The notes: generated by a model not told the origin, from the letters alone. DNA of 64,000 bases from Hyperoodon ampullatus (GCA_949752795.1 OX457075.1:4464001-4528000), one strand, 5' to 3'; shown: positions 44,660 through 56,422, counted from the stretch's first letter. Numbers and translations are program-made.

Positions 44660-45554
44660 GCCTATCTTTCTGTGAATGTGGTTTTTGTTCCACAGGCTGC
44701 AGAATTGTAGTTCTTCTTGCTCCTGCCGTCTGCCCTCTGGTGGATGAGACTATCTAAGAGGCTTGTGCACATTTCTTGATGGGAGGGACTGGTGGTGGGT
44801 AGAGCTGACTGTTGCTCTGGTGGGCAGAGCTCAGTAAAACTTTAATCTACTTGACTGTTGATGGGTGGGGCTGGGTTCCCTCCCCGTTGGTTGTTTGGCC
44901 TGAGGCAACCCAACCCTGGAGCCTACCTGGGCTCTTTGGTGGGACTAATGGCGGACTCTGGGGGGCTCACGCCAAGGAGTACTTCCCAGAACTTCTGCTG
45001 CAGTGTTCTTGTCCCCACGGTGAAACAGAGCCACCCCCCGCCTCTGCAGGAGACCCTCCAACACTAGCAGGTAGGTCTGGTTCAGTCTCCCCCGGGGTCA
45101 CTTCTCCTTCCCCTGGGTCCCTATGCACACATTACTTTGTGTGTGCCCTCCAAGAGTGGAGTCTCTGTTTCCCCCAGTCCTGTTGAACTCCTGCAATCAA
45201 TTCCCACTAGGCTTCAAAGTCTGATTCTCTAGGAATTCCTCCTCCTGTTGCCAGGTTGGGAAGCCTGACGTGGAGCTCAGAACCTTCACTCCAGTGGGTG
45301 GACTTCTATGGCACAAGTGTTCTCCAGTTTGTGAGTCACCCACCTAGCAGTTATGGGATGTGATTTTACTGTGATTGCACCCCTCCTACCATCTCATTTT
45401 GGCTTCTCCTTTGTCTTTGGATGTGGGGTGTCTTTTCTGGTGAGTTCCAGTGTCTTCCTATCGATGATTTTTCAGCAGTTAGTTGTGATTCTGGTGTTCT
45501 CGCAAGAGGGAGTGAGAGCACGTCCTTCTACTCCGCCATCTTGGTTCCCCCTCC
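44660..45554 (-). promoter_or_regulatory. L1 5' UTR / internal promoter
   Basis: The region upstream of ORF1 ends with the conserved L1 start GGGGGAACCAAGATGGCGGA (minus strand). In human L1 the equivalent AAGATGGCGG binds YY1 and positions transcription, and the same region also fires in the opposite direction. Here that opposite direction is the ANK1 sense strand. Activity in this species is inference. Confidence 0.75.
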
Positions 45555-45567
45555 TCATGTGAGCTTT

Positions 45568-48355
45568 TCTATGAAGAGCCTTCTCTTTCTCCTGAGATTA
45601 CACAGAACCTGTACCACCCACAGGACCTAGTACCACCCAGTGAGGAGCAGTGTTCTGCAGCAGAAAGATGTGATTTTGCCATTTAACTAATTGGCAAGAT
45701 TGGCAGCCATAATAAATAGCCAAATATTTAATCCAAGATTAATTAGTGAATAAATACTATACTAAAAGTGAGGCTGATAAGGAGAAAGTATTCCTGTCCT
45801 GTATGGGGAAATGGGTATGTTGTATCCTATGCCTAGGATGAGCCGGTCACACATCTTCCTTAACCGATACAACGTAAACCCAAGGGGAGGTGACGTTGTG
45901 TTTCAGGAATGCCCATCCTCTGTCTGTTACGAGGTGGCGGGGATGTGAGGCGATTGAACTCAGGGAAGACAAGAAGCAGTTTATTCTAGTCTCATCCTTT
46001 CACCGTCTTTAAGATATAAAAATAAAAATAAATGTGATTTTTAAAAGGAGCGGTACATCAATATCGCCTAGAGCAAAATCAATAATAAAATCTCAAGTTG
46101 AAAAATTACCCAGAGGAAGAGAAACATGAAGTGTTCAGACCCCAGAAGAAGGAAGAATCTAAAATATATTTCATTGATCTCATTAGAGTATTTTCAAGTT
46201 TGCTGGTTTTTGCAATGCAGAAATTCCAGAAGTTTATTTGAACACTGCACTAAAGAGACATTGTAAGCAAAGTTGCCAGAACATTTTTGTAGCATAAATC
46301 ATTTTTCAGCAAACCCTGACTCTCTTTGGCATGTCAGTATCAGGAGGAAAGCCAGGAAAGAGAACAGTTTTGTTCTCTTGTAAATTGATGATAGTCCTGT
46401 TCCTGAAAAGTTGAGTGTCAAATGAATTTTGTAAATTGAGTCTTATTTTTGAAAGCACTAGGGAAATCCCGTAAAAACAAAGAAGCCGTTTGGTTAAATG
46501 AATACTTTCTCTCTCTCTCTCTTGTTTTGCAATTACAATTTTTTTTTCCAGGTTTGGATTTTTGTATATTTTGTCTGCTCAGAGCAGGGACCACCTGTGG
46601 ATAAAGAGCAGGGAAGGAGGAATAATTTGTCCCAATCACCATCCTCAGGGTTCAGGCTGGGAGACCCTTTTGGAGAGTCAGGCCAGCTGCAGGGATGCCT
46701 TAGAGCAGCCTTCTTCACGGAAGGCCTTTAGGAGCCGGACGAATCCACATCCTAAGTGGTGAGGGTACCATGAGGGGGCCAGGCCAAACTGGCTTTGGCT
46801 TCTGGTTCCATCAGCCACCAGCTGTGTCCTAGAAAGCTCGTCCAACCTCAGTGCCTGCAATTCCTCAACTCTGTGATGAGGCTGTTTCCCTTAGAAAGTG
46901 CTGCAGGATGAGCCAGGACTGCGCCAGGCAAGCAGCAGATGCCCTGTAAGCGGGGTAGCCACATTTAGGGAGAGCCCGGGGTGTTTGGGTGCAGAGCCCC
47001 TTGACCCAGCTGGGATATCCTGTGTTTTCCCCACTTCTCCCATTCGTGTCCCTACTTTGGCTGTTCTTACTGTCTCCTAAAGGTGGTATTTCTCCCTGTG
47101 ATCTGTGTGGGGAGGGCCAAGATCCACCAGCGGAATCTCTCACAAGTGCGGGGACACCGGAACGCACAGGTGCCATCTAGTTCTTATACCAAGCTGCTGC
47201 CCTCACGTCCCCCGCCCCAGGCACCCAGGGCAGAATCCTTGGGTGCTCCCTTCACTCTTACTGACCTACTCTCTGTTTCATGGCTAATGACTTCGAACAG
47301 CCCCGACTCTCTGTACACCTGCCTCCCATCCTAGGTGCCTTCCCAAGGCATCCTTGTGCCCTCCGGCCTCCGCTTCAAGGCTCAGCATCCCAAACTCTGC
47401 ACTCCTTCCCTCCACTTGAATTTTCCCTCTCAGGTAGGTGGCCAGGGCTCAACCACCCACCGTGATCTTGGTCCACCAGCCTTCATCCTGAAGCTACAGA
47501 ACGGGGTGATGGTATCTGACTGATAAGGTCCTGAAGACCGGAGGATCATGTGCTGACAGCCCCGATCCTAGTTATTGTCTTGAGCTGTTTTGAGCTGAGC
47601 TGGCAAACATATTTGCATTTGGCGGAAGCTTTCAATACTTGGATGCGAAGGAGTCATCCCCAGAGGCAGAGACGCTGAGAAGCGGGGGCCGCAGGCAGGA
47701 GGGAGGGAGGGGATGAGCGTGGCTGAGAGCCCGCTCTGTGCCAGGCCCTGTGCCAGGCCCTGGTGTTGGTTTAGCTTCGTGAGAACCCTCTCTGCACCTC
47801 TGGGTCCCCTGGGTCTAGTTCTAGGAGATTTAGGTCTAGTTGGTGGCAAGGTGGGCCCTGGCCTTCCGGCTGACCCTGTCACAGCCACGTCTCCCAAGTT
47901 CTGTGCTGTTCTCGGGCCTGGAGTAGCCTTTGAGAGAGAAAGAGAAAGAAGAGAGCGGGAGAGGAAGGCAGGGTGAGGCGCAGCGGAGTTCGCTGATGAC
48001 CGTGCCGTGCTGTTGCTATTGATCCAGATGCAATCGATTTCCTTCTGTGAACTCTGCAGCGCCGCTGTTGATCCCTAAGCGCTAAAATCAACTAGGAAGG
48101 CATCTTACTGTCAGAAGGCGGGCGCGCCAGCCAGCTCCGGTGCTGGAGCGCATTCTGAGCGAGGGGACACAGGTAAGACTGCTGTGGAGGGACCTTCCTG
48201 TCCAGAGACCGCTGGAATCCCTTCGAAGGACTTCCCTGTGGTGGCGATTCATCCCCTTGGCGTGGGGATGCGCAAGTGGGCTTTGGGGTGAAGCCCACCG
48301 GGGTTTGGCTCCGGCTCAGCCGCTTCCTTTCCTAGCACATTGCACAAGCTTTTCA
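45568..48355. other. Intronic DNA, mostly unassigned
   Basis: The part from 45570 to 46500 is AT-rich and the later part GC-moderate. Minor features are a CT run near 46509-46522, a faint antisense L2 trace near 47710-47770 and a purine-rich run at 47933-47972. No exon is supported. Confidence 0.45.
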
Positions 48356-48440
48356 TTCGTTTGTTTTCCATTCAATAACGATTTATTGAGCATCTACTAT
48401 ATACTGGGTACTTGGAATACACCAGTGAAGGTATTGGCTC
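48356..48440 (-). mobile_element. L2 LINE tail, antisense
   Basis: CAATAACGATTTATTGAGCA, TCTACTATATACTGGGTACT and TGGAATACACCAGTGAAGG are the antisense L2 terminus. Confidence 0.65.
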
Positions 48441-48644
48441 TGATACCTGTTTTAATAACATTCTTTTATTCTCTTGCTTGGAAAGATAACTTTTTATTTT
48501 AAATTTTATTATGAAGAATGTCAAATATACACAGAAGAAGAGTTTTCACTAAATCTCCACTCATTACAGGGCACTGTAACACATGCTAAAGAAGTTGCTG
48601 TGAGACCCAAAGTGAGTCCTGAAGTGTCTCCATTGCACCAGGGA

Positions 48645-48745
48645 TTTGAGCCCCTCTGAGCCTCAGTTTCCTCATCTGCAAAATGGGGGAAAATGCACTT
48701 ACCTTAGAGGGCAGTACAGAGGATTAAATGCTGTGCTTCATGTCC
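48645..48745 (+). mobile_element. MIR SINE fragment, sense
   Basis: GAGCCTCAGTTTCCTCATCT, GCAAAATGGGGGAAAATGCA and GAGGATTAAATGCTG are the MIR 3' half. Confidence 0.75.
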
Positions 48746-48945
48746 TGTGCTTAGGGCCCTGAATGCAGGGTGGAGAGGACCTCATACACGTGAGCGAACA
48801 TACGGCTACTGGGAGGACTCAGTGAAAGACGTCTGAGCGATGGTGAAGGGATAGTAACAGCGGGACAAGGGAACATTGGGATCATTGTTGTGATGCTGGC
48901 TGCCTACAGCAAGTGCCTGACCAATAGCAGACCCTTAATAGGTGA

Positions 48946-49350
48946 GAATAATGATGAAGAAGATGATGATGGTGGTGGTGATAATGGTGATGATGATGAT
49001 GGTGATGGTGGTGATGATGCTTATGGTGGTGATGATGATGACAGGGATGATGGTGATAATGGTGATGGTGATGATGGTGGTGGTGGTGATGATGATAGTG
49101 GTGGTGGTAATGATGGTGATGATGGTGATGATGGTGATGTTGGTGATGTTGGTGATGATCATGATAATGGTGATGATGGTGCTGATAATGATGGTGATGG
49201 TAATGATGATTATGGTGGTGATGATGGTGGTGGTGAGGATGATGATAGTGATGATTGTGATGATGATGATGGTGATTGTGATGATAATGGCGATAATGAT
49301 GATGATTGTAATGATGATGGTGGTGATGATGATTATTATGGTGGTGGTGA
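48946..49350. repeat. ~400 bp (GAT/GGT)n compound trinucleotide array
   Basis: The plus strand is an imperfect tandem of GAT, GGT, AAT and occasional GAG/GTT triplets. It reads as Asp/Gly/Asn-rich in one frame and Met/Val-rich in another, and its complement as almost pure His. These are composition artefacts and there is no reason to see a gene. Confidence 0.95.
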
Positions 49351-49539
49351 ATACATTTTCTCAAATTTAAACATGGTTGGTAAAAAAGAGTTAAAAGGAT
49401 AAAAGAGAAAAAGTTGTGATTGACATGAGCTAATGAAAGGAGCTAAAGAGATCATTTAGAAAAGGCATTATCCTGTTAGATGGAAATAATATAAAGTATT
49501 ACATATGTAAGTATTAAAATGCTGAAATGATGTAAAACC

Positions 49540-49720
49540 CCTAGTGTGTGTTGAGGACCTTCCACATGCAAGTCATCCGGCTGTGTTCTGGGGGCTCACA
49601 GTAAAGGTCAGGTGTTTGCCTTTGCCTTTGAGGAGATTATCCTCTATTTGGGGAGACACAACAGAAGCTCCTGATAAATTATGACAACAAATTATTTAAA
49701 CAGCAGCCCAGCACCGAAAA
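49540..49720 (-). mobile_element. L2 LINE, antisense
   Basis: GTTGAGGACCTTCCACATGC, GGGGGCTCACAGTAAAGGTC and TTGGGGAGACACAACAGAAG follow the antisense L2 order. Confidence 0.5.
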
Positions 49721-50059
49721 AGAGCTGACACAAGGTGAAGTGGATTAATCGGCCGGTTAATTGTGCAGATGTTATGTGACCCTGAGTTCAGAGGAGAACA
49801 GATCCCTTCATGCAGAGCCATCAGGGCAGCCTTATCTGGAAGACGAGTTTCTGGGTTTCTGTTAGATCTTCAAGGATGGGCAGCAGAGAGAGTAATCCTC
49901 CTAATATGGTTCAGTGGTCAATGAAATGATGTCGAAACTTGGTTCAAAGTTCATACAGTTTAGCACTTTTCAGATCATTTTTAGGTTTGGTTCAAATCCC
50001 TGGGGCCCTGTCTGGCACTGGAGAGTAGAAGCCCATTAAATAAAGCTTCAGGGTGGGCT

Positions 50060-50225
50060 GCTGGCCCCAGGTCTGGGGAGGAAGCATCACGTGCAGGTGG
50101 GGGAATGACTGTGCAGCCAGCCTTGGGCAGTCCACCTCCCCGCTTGGACTTGGCCGTTCCAGCTGTAAAATGGGGGTAACCAAACCCTCTGCATAGCAGG
50201 GATTATTGTGAAGATTACAAGGTAA
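50060..50225 (+). mobile_element. MIR SINE, sense
   Basis: CCTTGGGCAGTCCACCTCCC, CAGCTGTAAAATGGGGGTAA and TATTGTGAAGATTACAAGG match the MIR 3' half. Confidence 0.7.
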
Positions 50226-50929
50226 CTTGAGGGCACAGTATACTCAGCTGTCCAGACTCGGACTGTTTTCAAATTGGTTTCGCCTAATCCCACTTTCCAA
50301 AAGGGTGAGTTTTTCCTTCACTCTCAGGGACCCATTTTTCCCAGCCCCCAATATCCTGGGTGTTTTAAAAGATAGTCGACATAGGACAGAGTCTCAGGTA
50401 CAGATGTGAGTGTCCCCAAACCAGGCAATGGGCCAGGTGCCGGCTGCTGGTGAGAGAAGGCATTGGCCCTGTCCTCCTGGGTCTGGCTCTACAGAGACAA
50501 ATGATGTTGAGCTAAGGTGTGAATGACTATTCGTGCTTCATGCTCTACATTTCTCTTGGGAGGTATTTGCATTTTAACCAAGACCTTATGGAGATGGTAC
50601 CTTAGGCCCAAAGAATTACTCCTTGGTTGAAATCTGGGAGGTTGGGTGATCTGGTGATAAAACACTGGATACTTATAAGGAGGTGTGCATTAGATTTTGT
50701 TACAAAATAATGTATGTAGTACAGGTCTATTTTTTAAAGAAAATGACAAATCAATTGGATAACCACGGTGAGCACATTCATGCAATATAAATGCATGTAC
50801 ACAAAGATCCACGAAGACACGCATCAAACTGTTAATAATGGTGAATTTGGGATGGAAGGTAGGATGGCCAAAAAGGATTCTAGTCTTCTCTATACTGTTT
50901 CAGTTTTGTCCAGGGAGACTATGTTCATG

Positions 50930-51080
50930 TGTCAGAGCAGGGGATTTGGAGTCAGAGCCCTGGATTCTCTGAGTTGCGTCATGTGTAAACGAAGATGAAT
51001 AATCTTCAGTGAGCTGTCATGGGGATTGAATGAGGTGATGTTTATGGACCTGCCTGCACAAGGCGTGGCACAGAGAACTC
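50930..51080 (+). mobile_element. MIR SINE, sense
   Basis: GGGATTTGGAGTCAGAGCCC, GAGCTGTCATGGGGATTGAA and CAAGGCGTGGCACAGAG keep the MIR order, with the middle part weak. Confidence 0.6.
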
Positions 51081-53189
51081 CATCAAGAAAAGTGTCATCA
51101 TCCCTCTGGAGTAGAGTGATGAGATGCTCACCTGTCCATTTCCTCTTCCTTGTCCCACAGGAAGACTACATCTCCCAGCGTCCCTTGCATTTAGCAGTCA
51201 CATGACTAGTTCTGGCCAATGAATTGTGAGCAGAAGTGCTGTGTATGTGTTCTCACCACAAATCCACCTGTGCCATCCTCCTCACGTTTACCTCCCCAGG
51301 TGGACATTAGAGATAGAGGTCTCTTGGAGGACAGCCACCTGGAAAGCCACCCAGCGCACAGTAGAAGGTGACATAAGCAAAAGCGGACATATTTGTGTTG
51401 AGCCATTGAGATTTGGGGGTTGTTTGTTGGCAATGCTGATGTGATAGTCACCCTAATGTATCTTCTCCTAAATCCTTGGAGGGTTGTCTGTGAAGACCCA
51501 ATAGGAGGTGATTGTGAAACTGCTCTGTGGCTGTGAAGGAGCCCACGTGGTACAGGCCAGGCTGAGCGGTGAGGCTCCTGAGAAGGAAGGCATGGCCTCA
51601 GACTGTCTGAAGGGCCTGGGAGGGTAGGGTAGGAGAGTGGGGCTCAGGAAGAGGGCTTTCAGTCATCCGCCAGCTGCACAGAGGAGCCTGTGTCTGGAGG
51701 TGGTTGCTGCCACTTCTCCAGTTACAGTAGAATCCATGGATCGGGCAAGGCTCAATTCCCAAGATCAATTCACTGCAGGCTGATCAGAGACTCGAGGTGT
51801 TGTGCGGGGTTGGCCGTTGCCCAGGCCAAAGCAAAAACTTGCACTGTAAGCAGTAATTAAGAAGCGATTTGCCCTTGGCCCCTGTTCCTGGGATGAATGC
51901 CAGGCCCTGCGAGCCTTCGGAGCTGCTGGTCTCTGGAGCTGGCTCAGATGGGGACAGGTGACACGCGCCTGCATGTGCTGCGGCCCACGTGGGCCGCGGC
52001 AGAGCTGGGTCCTAGCTCCAGGCCTGGCTCATCTGTCGCCCCTGACCTGTGGGTGAGTACTGCTGGAAAGGGGTCTTTAGGGCAGGAAGAGGAGTCAGCC
52101 CAGGGGACCAGCTCGCCAGTAAGACGGGTCAGCGTGGAAGTGTCAAGAGCAGGCCGTGTGAACCTGGCCACAGCCATGCTCTGGGCCTGTTTCTCATCTC
52201 TACAATGGTCAAGGGGGACTTGTTTGTCCAATTTTAGACCCAGGGAGACAGTACGGCACAGACTCCCTCTGGAGCATCCAGTCTGGTTCATTACTACGCG
52301 CCCCATATGTCAAGAATTCTCAGGTGCTGTGAACAATGAACACTGAAATCTGAAGCATCCCCTTTTGCAGACAAGATAGCGGAGATGAGCTTGGGGATGA
52401 GGCGGGGGGAAAAGATGGACGAAAGTGGGACTTGTTGGTGACCCCAGTGTATAAACATTCTGCAGATCTCTGGGATATATGCAGTGACATGTACTTTTTG
52501 CATGTGGAAGCGTAAGATCGTGTTGGGATGTTTGAGAAAGTTTTGGGCGGCGAGGGAGGAAAACAGACAGGGAAGGGGAGCAGAGAGGCTCATTTCCTTT
52601 CGCCTGGGCTCTGGGCGGGTTATTTTGTAGGAAGGCACCGTTTTACGTTCCTTTCGGCAAATGATCCGCTTTCCTGGTGTTAATCATCCCTCCTTTCCCC
52701 CCGACGGAGTGCGGGGAACTGCGGCAGGAAGGGAGTGGCTCACCGTTTCACAATCAACCCTCCCCCACGTCTCACCCCCCGTGCCCCCTTCCCACTGGGG
52801 GTCCCTTAGGCCTTCTAGGGAGCGGCAAAACCCCAGCCAGGGGGCCGCTGCAGGATGAGAGCTGAATGAAGCATCCATCAGCTAAGAAATTCCCATCTTT
52901 GCATGATGAGACTGGCTGCCCTGCTGTTTTGGGGGGTGGAGTGTCTCTTTCAGAATAAAAATGAACTGGTGGCTTAGCTGAGTACGGATGCCTTTTTCCT
53001 TCCCTGCGATCCTGTGGCTGGCGCAGGGCTGCTCTCTGGCCCGTGGAGGTGTAGGTGCGTCCAGAAAGGTGGTCCCGAGGGCGCCTTCCAGGCTGCTGCT
53101 TCTGACCCGCCCTCCCCAGCCCTGCCTGCACCTCCGGCCGCCCCTGCTCTTAGGCCTCACCTGATATGCTCGAGAACAGAACCGACCGC
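51081..53189. other. Intronic DNA, nothing recognised
   Basis: No repeat, exon or RNA gene can be supported. Open frames up to about 150 codons lack domains. Confidence 0.45.
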
Positions 53190-53370
53190 TTAATAACAGC
53201 AACAGCTTACATTTATAATCTGATTCACAATTTACACAGCTCTTTCACAGACTTCTTTTTCCTGTTTGTTCTTTATCAAGTCTCTTTGGAGGTAGGTCTG
53301 TACCCAGAGTTGTGGGGAGATTAAATGACGTGCCGGGGACCAGTAGAGCCCGACTCTGTATCCTGTGCTC
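53190..53370 (-). mobile_element. MIR-family SINE, antisense, diverged
   Basis: AACAGCTTACATTTATAATC, TTTACACAGCTCTTTCACAG and GTGGGGAGATTAAATGACGT agree loosely with antisense MIR/MIR3. Confidence 0.45.
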
Positions 53371-54290
53371 ACCCCTCCACGGCAGCGTGTGTGTGTGCTG
53401 TGTCTGGTCTGTGCCTGTGTGCGTAGGGGTGAGGTAGGGGGTGTGCAGGGGTGATGGAGGTCGGGGAGGCTGTCACGTGTGCTGGCTTGTCCTGGGTCAG
53501 CAGGTGCAGGGGCTCGGGGCCCTGCCCATCCCCCGTCATGACCCGGCTCTGCCTGGACGCCCACAGCTCCAACGTTGCACCTGTGTCCGGCCGTCCTTAT
53601 TAGACCAGCTCACACCCACAGTTTGCCTGTGGACGTCCCAGAGAGGGTACCAGGGTCTGGCAGGTGGAGGGGTGGATGGGGCCGGGCACAGCTGGTTTCT
53701 GAGACGTCAACTTCAGAAGACCAGCGACACTGCCACGCCTGCTGGCCTCCTCAGTGACAAATGTACGGTTTCATGATTTCTGGAGATTTCTGGAAGCCCT
53801 CCCAACCTCCTTCTCTCTGATTTCCAGGCCGCAGTGTATCTGGGGTTAACAAAGTCCATGCATTTATAAGCTGCTGTAAATTCGTTTCCAAATCACCACC
53901 TTCAAGCTTCGAGAGAGATCAGCTTGCTGTGTGTTCCGGGGTTTGGTAAACAAGTTAGCATCCCCAGGTCCCCCTCCTTGAGATTCCGCAGACTCCCATC
54001 ACCGTCATCCCTTTGGCCTCCCCAGGAAGCCCCCGGGATTGCATCGTGTGACAGAAGGAATCTTCTGACCTTGCCCACCCGGTTTGCACCAGTGCCGAGC
54101 GCTGGCTCTGTGTCCTGACACCGGGCTCATCCTTAAACACGCTTTCCAAGTAACTTTATCCAAATAATGGATGCACGTGGTTCATTGAAAGCAACGGCCC
54201 CTCCCCTATCCCTTCCAACCCTGGCCCAGATGCCCAGCAAAGCAGCTTTAACTGCTTCTCCGCTTAGGTCTTCGGGCCTCCTATCTCAAT
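53371..54290. other. Intronic DNA, nothing recognised
   Basis: A short TG-rich stretch lies near 53386-53424. The rest is unassigned. Confidence 0.45.
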
Positions 54291-54303
54291 ATTAACACAC
54301 GCT

Positions 54304-54514
54304 AGGGGCTTCCCTGGTGGCACAGTGGTTGAGAGTCCGCCTGCCGATGCAGAGGACGCAGGTTCGTGACCCAGTCCGGGAAGATCCCACATGCCGCGGA
54401 GCGGCTGGGCCCGTGAGCCATGGCCGCTGAGCCTGCACATCCGGAGCCTGTGCTCCGCAACGGGAGAGGCCACTGCGGTGAGCGGCCCGCGCACCGCAAA
54501 AAAAAAAAAAAAAA
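54304..54514 (+). mobile_element. CHR SINE, short form, sense
   Basis: This is a complete copy with a 17-18 base A tail and a perfect 13-bp target duplication, ATTAACACACGCT (54291-54303 and 54515-54527). Confidence 0.96.
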
Positions 54515-54559
54515 ATTAACACACGCTCTCTGTTAATCTCCACCGCAAGAGGCAGCTGC

Positions 54560-54660
54560 TCTGAGTGTCTCCATTTAACAGATGAGGTGACTGAGTCTTA
54601 AAGGAGACGTGGTTTGCCTGGGGTCCCTGAGCTGGGACATGACTAAGCCAAGGCCCGCCT
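54560..54660 (-). mobile_element. MIR SINE fragment, antisense
   Basis: CCATTTAACAGATGAGGTGA followed by CTGAGTCTTAAAGGAGACGT matches the reverse MIR core. Confidence 0.55.
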
Positions 54661-54991
54661 CCACACCTTTACCTGAAAGCTACAGCGCATCCGAGAAGCC
54701 ACACTGGGTGTCCCCTCTTTCTGCCCGGGACCCGCTGAGTCCTGGCCCTCTTGCCACCTCGTCCGTGTCCTTCTCCGGCTCCAGGGCGGCCGGGCTAGTG
54801 ATTGGTACAGCGCCCTCTAGCTTCCACCCAGCTCTAAGCATGGCTGTCACCCCCTCTCTAGGACCAGCAGGCTGTTTTTTCGGGAAGTGATGCTCCCAGT
54901 AGACGGAGCTCCTGGCTGAGGGATGTGTGCCGCTCCCGTCCTGCAGGACCTGCCAAAGCGTGCCCCACAGAATGATTGGCGGGAAGCATCA

Positions 54992-55225
54992 CTCTCCCTC
55001 CCTCCCTCCCTCCCTCTCTATCCCTCCCTCCCTTTCTTTCTTCCTTCCTTCCTTCCTTCCTTCTTTCTGCTTCCTTTCTTTCTTCCTTTCTTTCTCTCCT
55101 GTCCTCTCCTGTCTCTTTATTTCTTTTCTCTTTTCCTTTCTTTCTTTTTTGTTTTTCTTCTTTCTCTTCTTTCTTTTCTCTTTTTCTTCTCTTTCTTTCT
55201 TCCCTCCCTCCCTCCCTTCCTTCCA
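54992..55225. repeat. ~230 bp polypyrimidine tract (CCCT/TTCC/TTCT)
   Basis: The plus strand is almost purely C and T, with sub-blocks of CCCT, TTCC and TTTCT units. Long mirror-like homopyrimidine runs can adopt triplex (H-DNA) structures. The long Ser/Pro/Phe and Lys/Glu/Arg frames here are artefacts. Confidence 0.93.
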
Positions 55226-55808
55226 TTCAGCTTTATTGAGGTGTGACTGATACATTAAAAACCAGCACGTTAGATGTCTGTAATCTGATGAATTTGGGCA
55301 TAGCCGTACACCCATGATACCATTACCACAATCATGGTAATAAACACGTCCATCACTTCCAAAAGTTTCCTTGTGTCCCTCTGTTTTGTTCTTATAGTTT
55401 TAGGGTTGTGTGTGTGTCTGTGTAAGAACACTTAACATGAGATCTACCCTCTTAACAAGTTTTTAAGTGCACAATACCGTATTGTTAGCTATTGGCACAA
55501 AGTTGTACAGCAGATCTCTGGAACTTCCTCGTCTTGTATAACTGTAACATTGTACCCACTGAACAGTGGCTGCATTTCCCCTCCCACAGCCCCTGATAAC
55601 CACCATCCCACTGTCTGCGTTTGTAACTTTCACTACTCTGGGTCCCTTGTGCAAGGGGAGTCAGGCAGTGTTTGTCCTTCTGTGTCTGACTTATTTCACT
55701 CAGCATAATGTCTTCTAGGTCCATCCATGTTGTCACAAATGGCAAGATTCCCTTCCTTTTTTAAGGCTGAGTAATAGTGATTGTATGTGTATTCACCACA
55801 TTTTCTTT
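55226..55808 (-). mobile_element. Old L1 (L1M-type), antisense, left half
   Basis: TTCAGCTTTATTGAGGTGTG, CACCCATGATACCATTACCA and CTGACTTATTTCACTCAGCA followed by TAATGTCTTCTAGGTCCATC are the antisense L1 3' UTR and ORF2 tail. It is split by the CHR SINE at 55809. Confidence 0.85.
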
Positions 55809-56020
55809 CTTTCTTTTTTTTTTTTTTTTGCTGTACGCGGGCCTCTCACTGCCGTGGCCTCTCCCGTTGCGGAGCACAGGCTCCGGACACACAGGCTCCG
55901 CGGCCATGGCTCGCGGGCCCAGCCGCTCCGCGGCATGTGGGATCTTCCGGGATCGGGGCACGAACCCGCGTCCCCTGCATCGGCAGGCGGACTCTCAACC
56001 ACTGCGCCACCAGGGAAGCC
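55809..56020 (-). mobile_element. CHR SINE, short form, antisense, inside L1
   Basis: This is a complete copy with a 13-bp target duplication, CCACATTTTCTTT (55796-55808 and 56021-56033), which is itself L1 sequence. Confidence 0.96.
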
Positions 56021-56422
56021 CCACATTTTCTTTATCCATTCATCTGTCGATGAGTATTGAGTGGTTTCCATACTATTTTGAATAATGCTGCAACGGACAC
56101 GGCAGTGCTAATATCTCTTTGAGAACCTGAGTTCAGTTCTTTTGGATACACACCCTGAAGTGGGATTGCTGGATTACAAGGTAGTCCTGTTTTTAATTTT
56201 TTTAGGAACCTCCATGCTGCTTTCGAAAGCAGCCACACCATCTTACTTGCCCAGCAACAGTGCACAAGGGCTCCCGTTTCTCCACATCCTCACCAACACT
56301 TGTTATCTCTTTTGATAACAGCCACCCTGACAAGTGTGCGGCAGTAGGAAGGATCACTTACATTTTGAATGGACCACTTTTTTCTTTTTTTGGCATTCAT
56401 ATACTGTTATTAAAGTCAATTG
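56021..56422 (-). mobile_element. Old L1 (L1M-type), antisense, right half
   Basis: TTTATCCATTCATCTGTCGA, GGGATTGCTGGATTACAAGG and CTCCACATCCTCACCAACAC continue the interrupted L1 ORF2 in reverse. Identity fades after about 56340. Confidence 0.8.

Larger units (their letters stand above)
39285..45554 (-). mobile_element. Full-length L1 retrotransposon, antisense to ANK1
   Basis: On the minus strand the order is: a 5' UTR starting at 45554 with the AAGATGGCGG YY1-like motif (complement at 45533-45542), ORF1 (about 44656-43750), ORF2 (about 43483-39725), a 3' UTR, and an A-rich end (complement 39449-39473). A further ~150 bp of non-L1 sequence and a second A tail (complement 39285-39297) follow. 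A 13-bp perfect target duplication encloses everything. Both reading frames are broken, so it is not autonomous now. A CHR SINE (43509-43710) is nested in it. Confidence 0.93.

Noticed and set aside
46921..47180. ATGCCCTGTAAGC at 46938-46950 as a candidate for the erythroid ANK1 start (MPYSVGFRE)
   Set aside because: The frame does not encode the expected residues, so the erythroid exon is not here.
48220..48262. GGACTTCCCTGTGGTGGCGATTC as a CHR SINE head
   Set aside because: Only about 15 bases match and the sequence then departs completely; probably chance.
48882..49402. Poly-His (minus) and Asp/Gly-rich (plus) frames
   Set aside because: They are direct translations of a trinucleotide repeat array, not genes.
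54858..55315. Ser/Pro/Phe-rich and Lys/Glu/Arg-rich frames
   Set aside because: They are translations of the polypyrimidine/polypurine tract.
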